A DNA stretch of 64,000 bases from Aquimarina atlantica. GTDB taxonomy: Bacteria; Bacteroidota; Bacteroidia; Flavobacteriales; Flavobacteriaceae. The stretch is taken from contig NZ_AQRA01000006.1 in assembly GCF_000626715.1 (NCBI RefSeq), forward strand, positions 310,001 to 374,000, written 5' to 3'. Positions 63,538 to 64,000 of the stretch are shown in pieces. The number at the start of each line of letters is the position of its first letter. Position 1 is the stretch's first letter. The notes beneath the pieces were generated by a model. It did no database searches, was not told where the DNA came from, and worked only from the letters and a program-made list of their open reading frames with translations. Both the position numbers and the translations under genes were made by a program.

Positions 63538-64000
63538 ATGAAAAATCTTATCCTAGTATCACTTTTGATTACAACTATTATTTCCTGTAAACAAGAAGTA
63601 AAACCAGAGAAAGAAATTAAGGTTCGCAAAGAACAAAAAGAAGAGATTATACCAGATAGATCAGGAGATTTTCCCGAAGATATTGCAACTGTTTTTAAAG
63701 CTCATGGGGGCATTAACAAGTTTGATCAAATGAATAGTATGATTTTTGAGATAGCTAAGCCCGAAGGAAACGAAAAACATACTATAGATCTTAAAACTCG
63801 TTATGCACGAGTAGAAACAAACAAATTTGTTTTGGGGTTTGATGGTAAAGAAGCTTGGATAGAGCAGGATTCTACTTATTTTAAAGGAAACCCTCGTTTT
63901 TATCACAATCTGATGTTCTACTTTTATGCAATGCCTTTTGTTTTGGGTGATGATGGAATTTCATATCAAAAGGTTGATGATCTTAATGTAGATGATGTTT
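63538..64000 (+). CDS. lipoprotein, partial (cut by the window end)
   Basis: An open frame of 154 codons from ATG at 63538 runs off the window. It starts with a lipoprotein signal (LVSLLITTIISCKQE; Cys at residue 17). The visible part (VFKAHGGINKFDQMNSMIFE, KHTIDLKTRYARVETNKFVL, GFDGKEAWIEQD) resembles the DUF6503-type or LolA-like lipoproteins of flavobacteria. The family call is tentative because the C-terminus is missing. Confidence 0.65.
   Translation, partial: MKNLILVSLLITTIISCKQEVKPEKEIKVRKEQKEEIIPDRSGDFPEDIATVFKAHGGINKFDQMNSMIFEIAKPEGNEKHTIDLKTRYARVETNKFVLGFDGKEAWIEQDSTYFKGNPRFYHNLMFYFYAMPFVLGDDGISYQKVDDLNVDDV

Overview
The window reads as the chromosome of a marine-type Flavobacteriaceae bacterium (Bacteroidota); the overall gene content would fit an Aquimarina-like genome, but that genus guess is inference. 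The signs are an AT-rich sequence, a T9SS type A sorting domain protein, a TonB receptor with STN and carboxypeptidase-like domains downstream of an ECF sigma/FecR pair, a transketolase split into two genes, flavobacterial promoters of the TTG-N18/19-TAnnTTTG form, and few Shine-Dalgarno sequences. No phage, transposase, CRISPR array or rRNA gene was seen.

Layout. 0.3-6 kb: a secreted three-gene operon (glutamine-amidotransferase-like protein, YD/NTF2-like protein, S41 protease) converges on a LytS/LytTR two-component pair. A 30-bp element recurs upstream of both transcription units. 6-13.5 kb: lipoproteins and hypothetical proteins, a 21-bp imperfect tandem repeat, a large T9SS-secreted beta-propeller protein with a long perfect palindrome in its leader, and a PAP2 phosphatase. 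13.7-25.5 kb: core genes, namely guaB, an OmpH/Skp chaperone, three periplasmic SurA/PpiC-type foldases, a MoxR ATPase and aconitase. Next is a 60-residue double-glycine leader peptide of RiPP/bacteriocin type.

26.0-33.6 kb is the most interesting region. It is a compact, co-directional NAD+/ADP-ribose island: NrtR regulator, a short Prs-like kinase, a nucleoside deoxyribosyltransferase-like protein, NADAR, macro domain, KptA (broken by a 4-bp deletion), 2OG-Fe(II) oxygenase, ADP-ribosylglycohydrolase, metallophosphoesterase and NadV. Operator-like sequences (TTTGCGT-N7-ACGCAAA and variants) overlap the -7 elements of the prs-like and nadV promoters and the nrtR start codon. Together the enzymes could remove ADP-ribose from macromolecules, process the released ADP-ribose, and rebuild NAD+ from nicotinamide. 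The Prs-like/NadV pair is also the pairing that in phages constitutes the NARP1 NAD+ reconstitution pathway.

33.7-47.2 kb: a Crp/Fnr regulator, a duplicated-domain lipoprotein, a TlpA-type thioredoxin, a carotenoid operon (merR-crtI-crtB-crtZ) headed by a CarH-like regulator with a likely B12-binding domain, an ECF sigma/FecR/TonB-receptor locus, and a BlaI/BlaR1-like pair in which the M56 protease is fused to an M23 endopeptidase and three 20-bp-spaced operators lie in front. 47.9-48.3 kb: tRNA-Leu(GAG) and two identical tRNA-Lys(TTT) genes. 48.4-64 kb: housekeeping genes (aroK, a phosphoribosyltransferase, a TPMT-like methyltransferase, an S4 RNA-binding protein, split transketolase, tgt, an LptF/G permease, an EamA transporter, accA, dnaB, an asparagine-synthetase-B-like protein, a DKNYY-repeat protein) and a lipoprotein gene cut by the window end.
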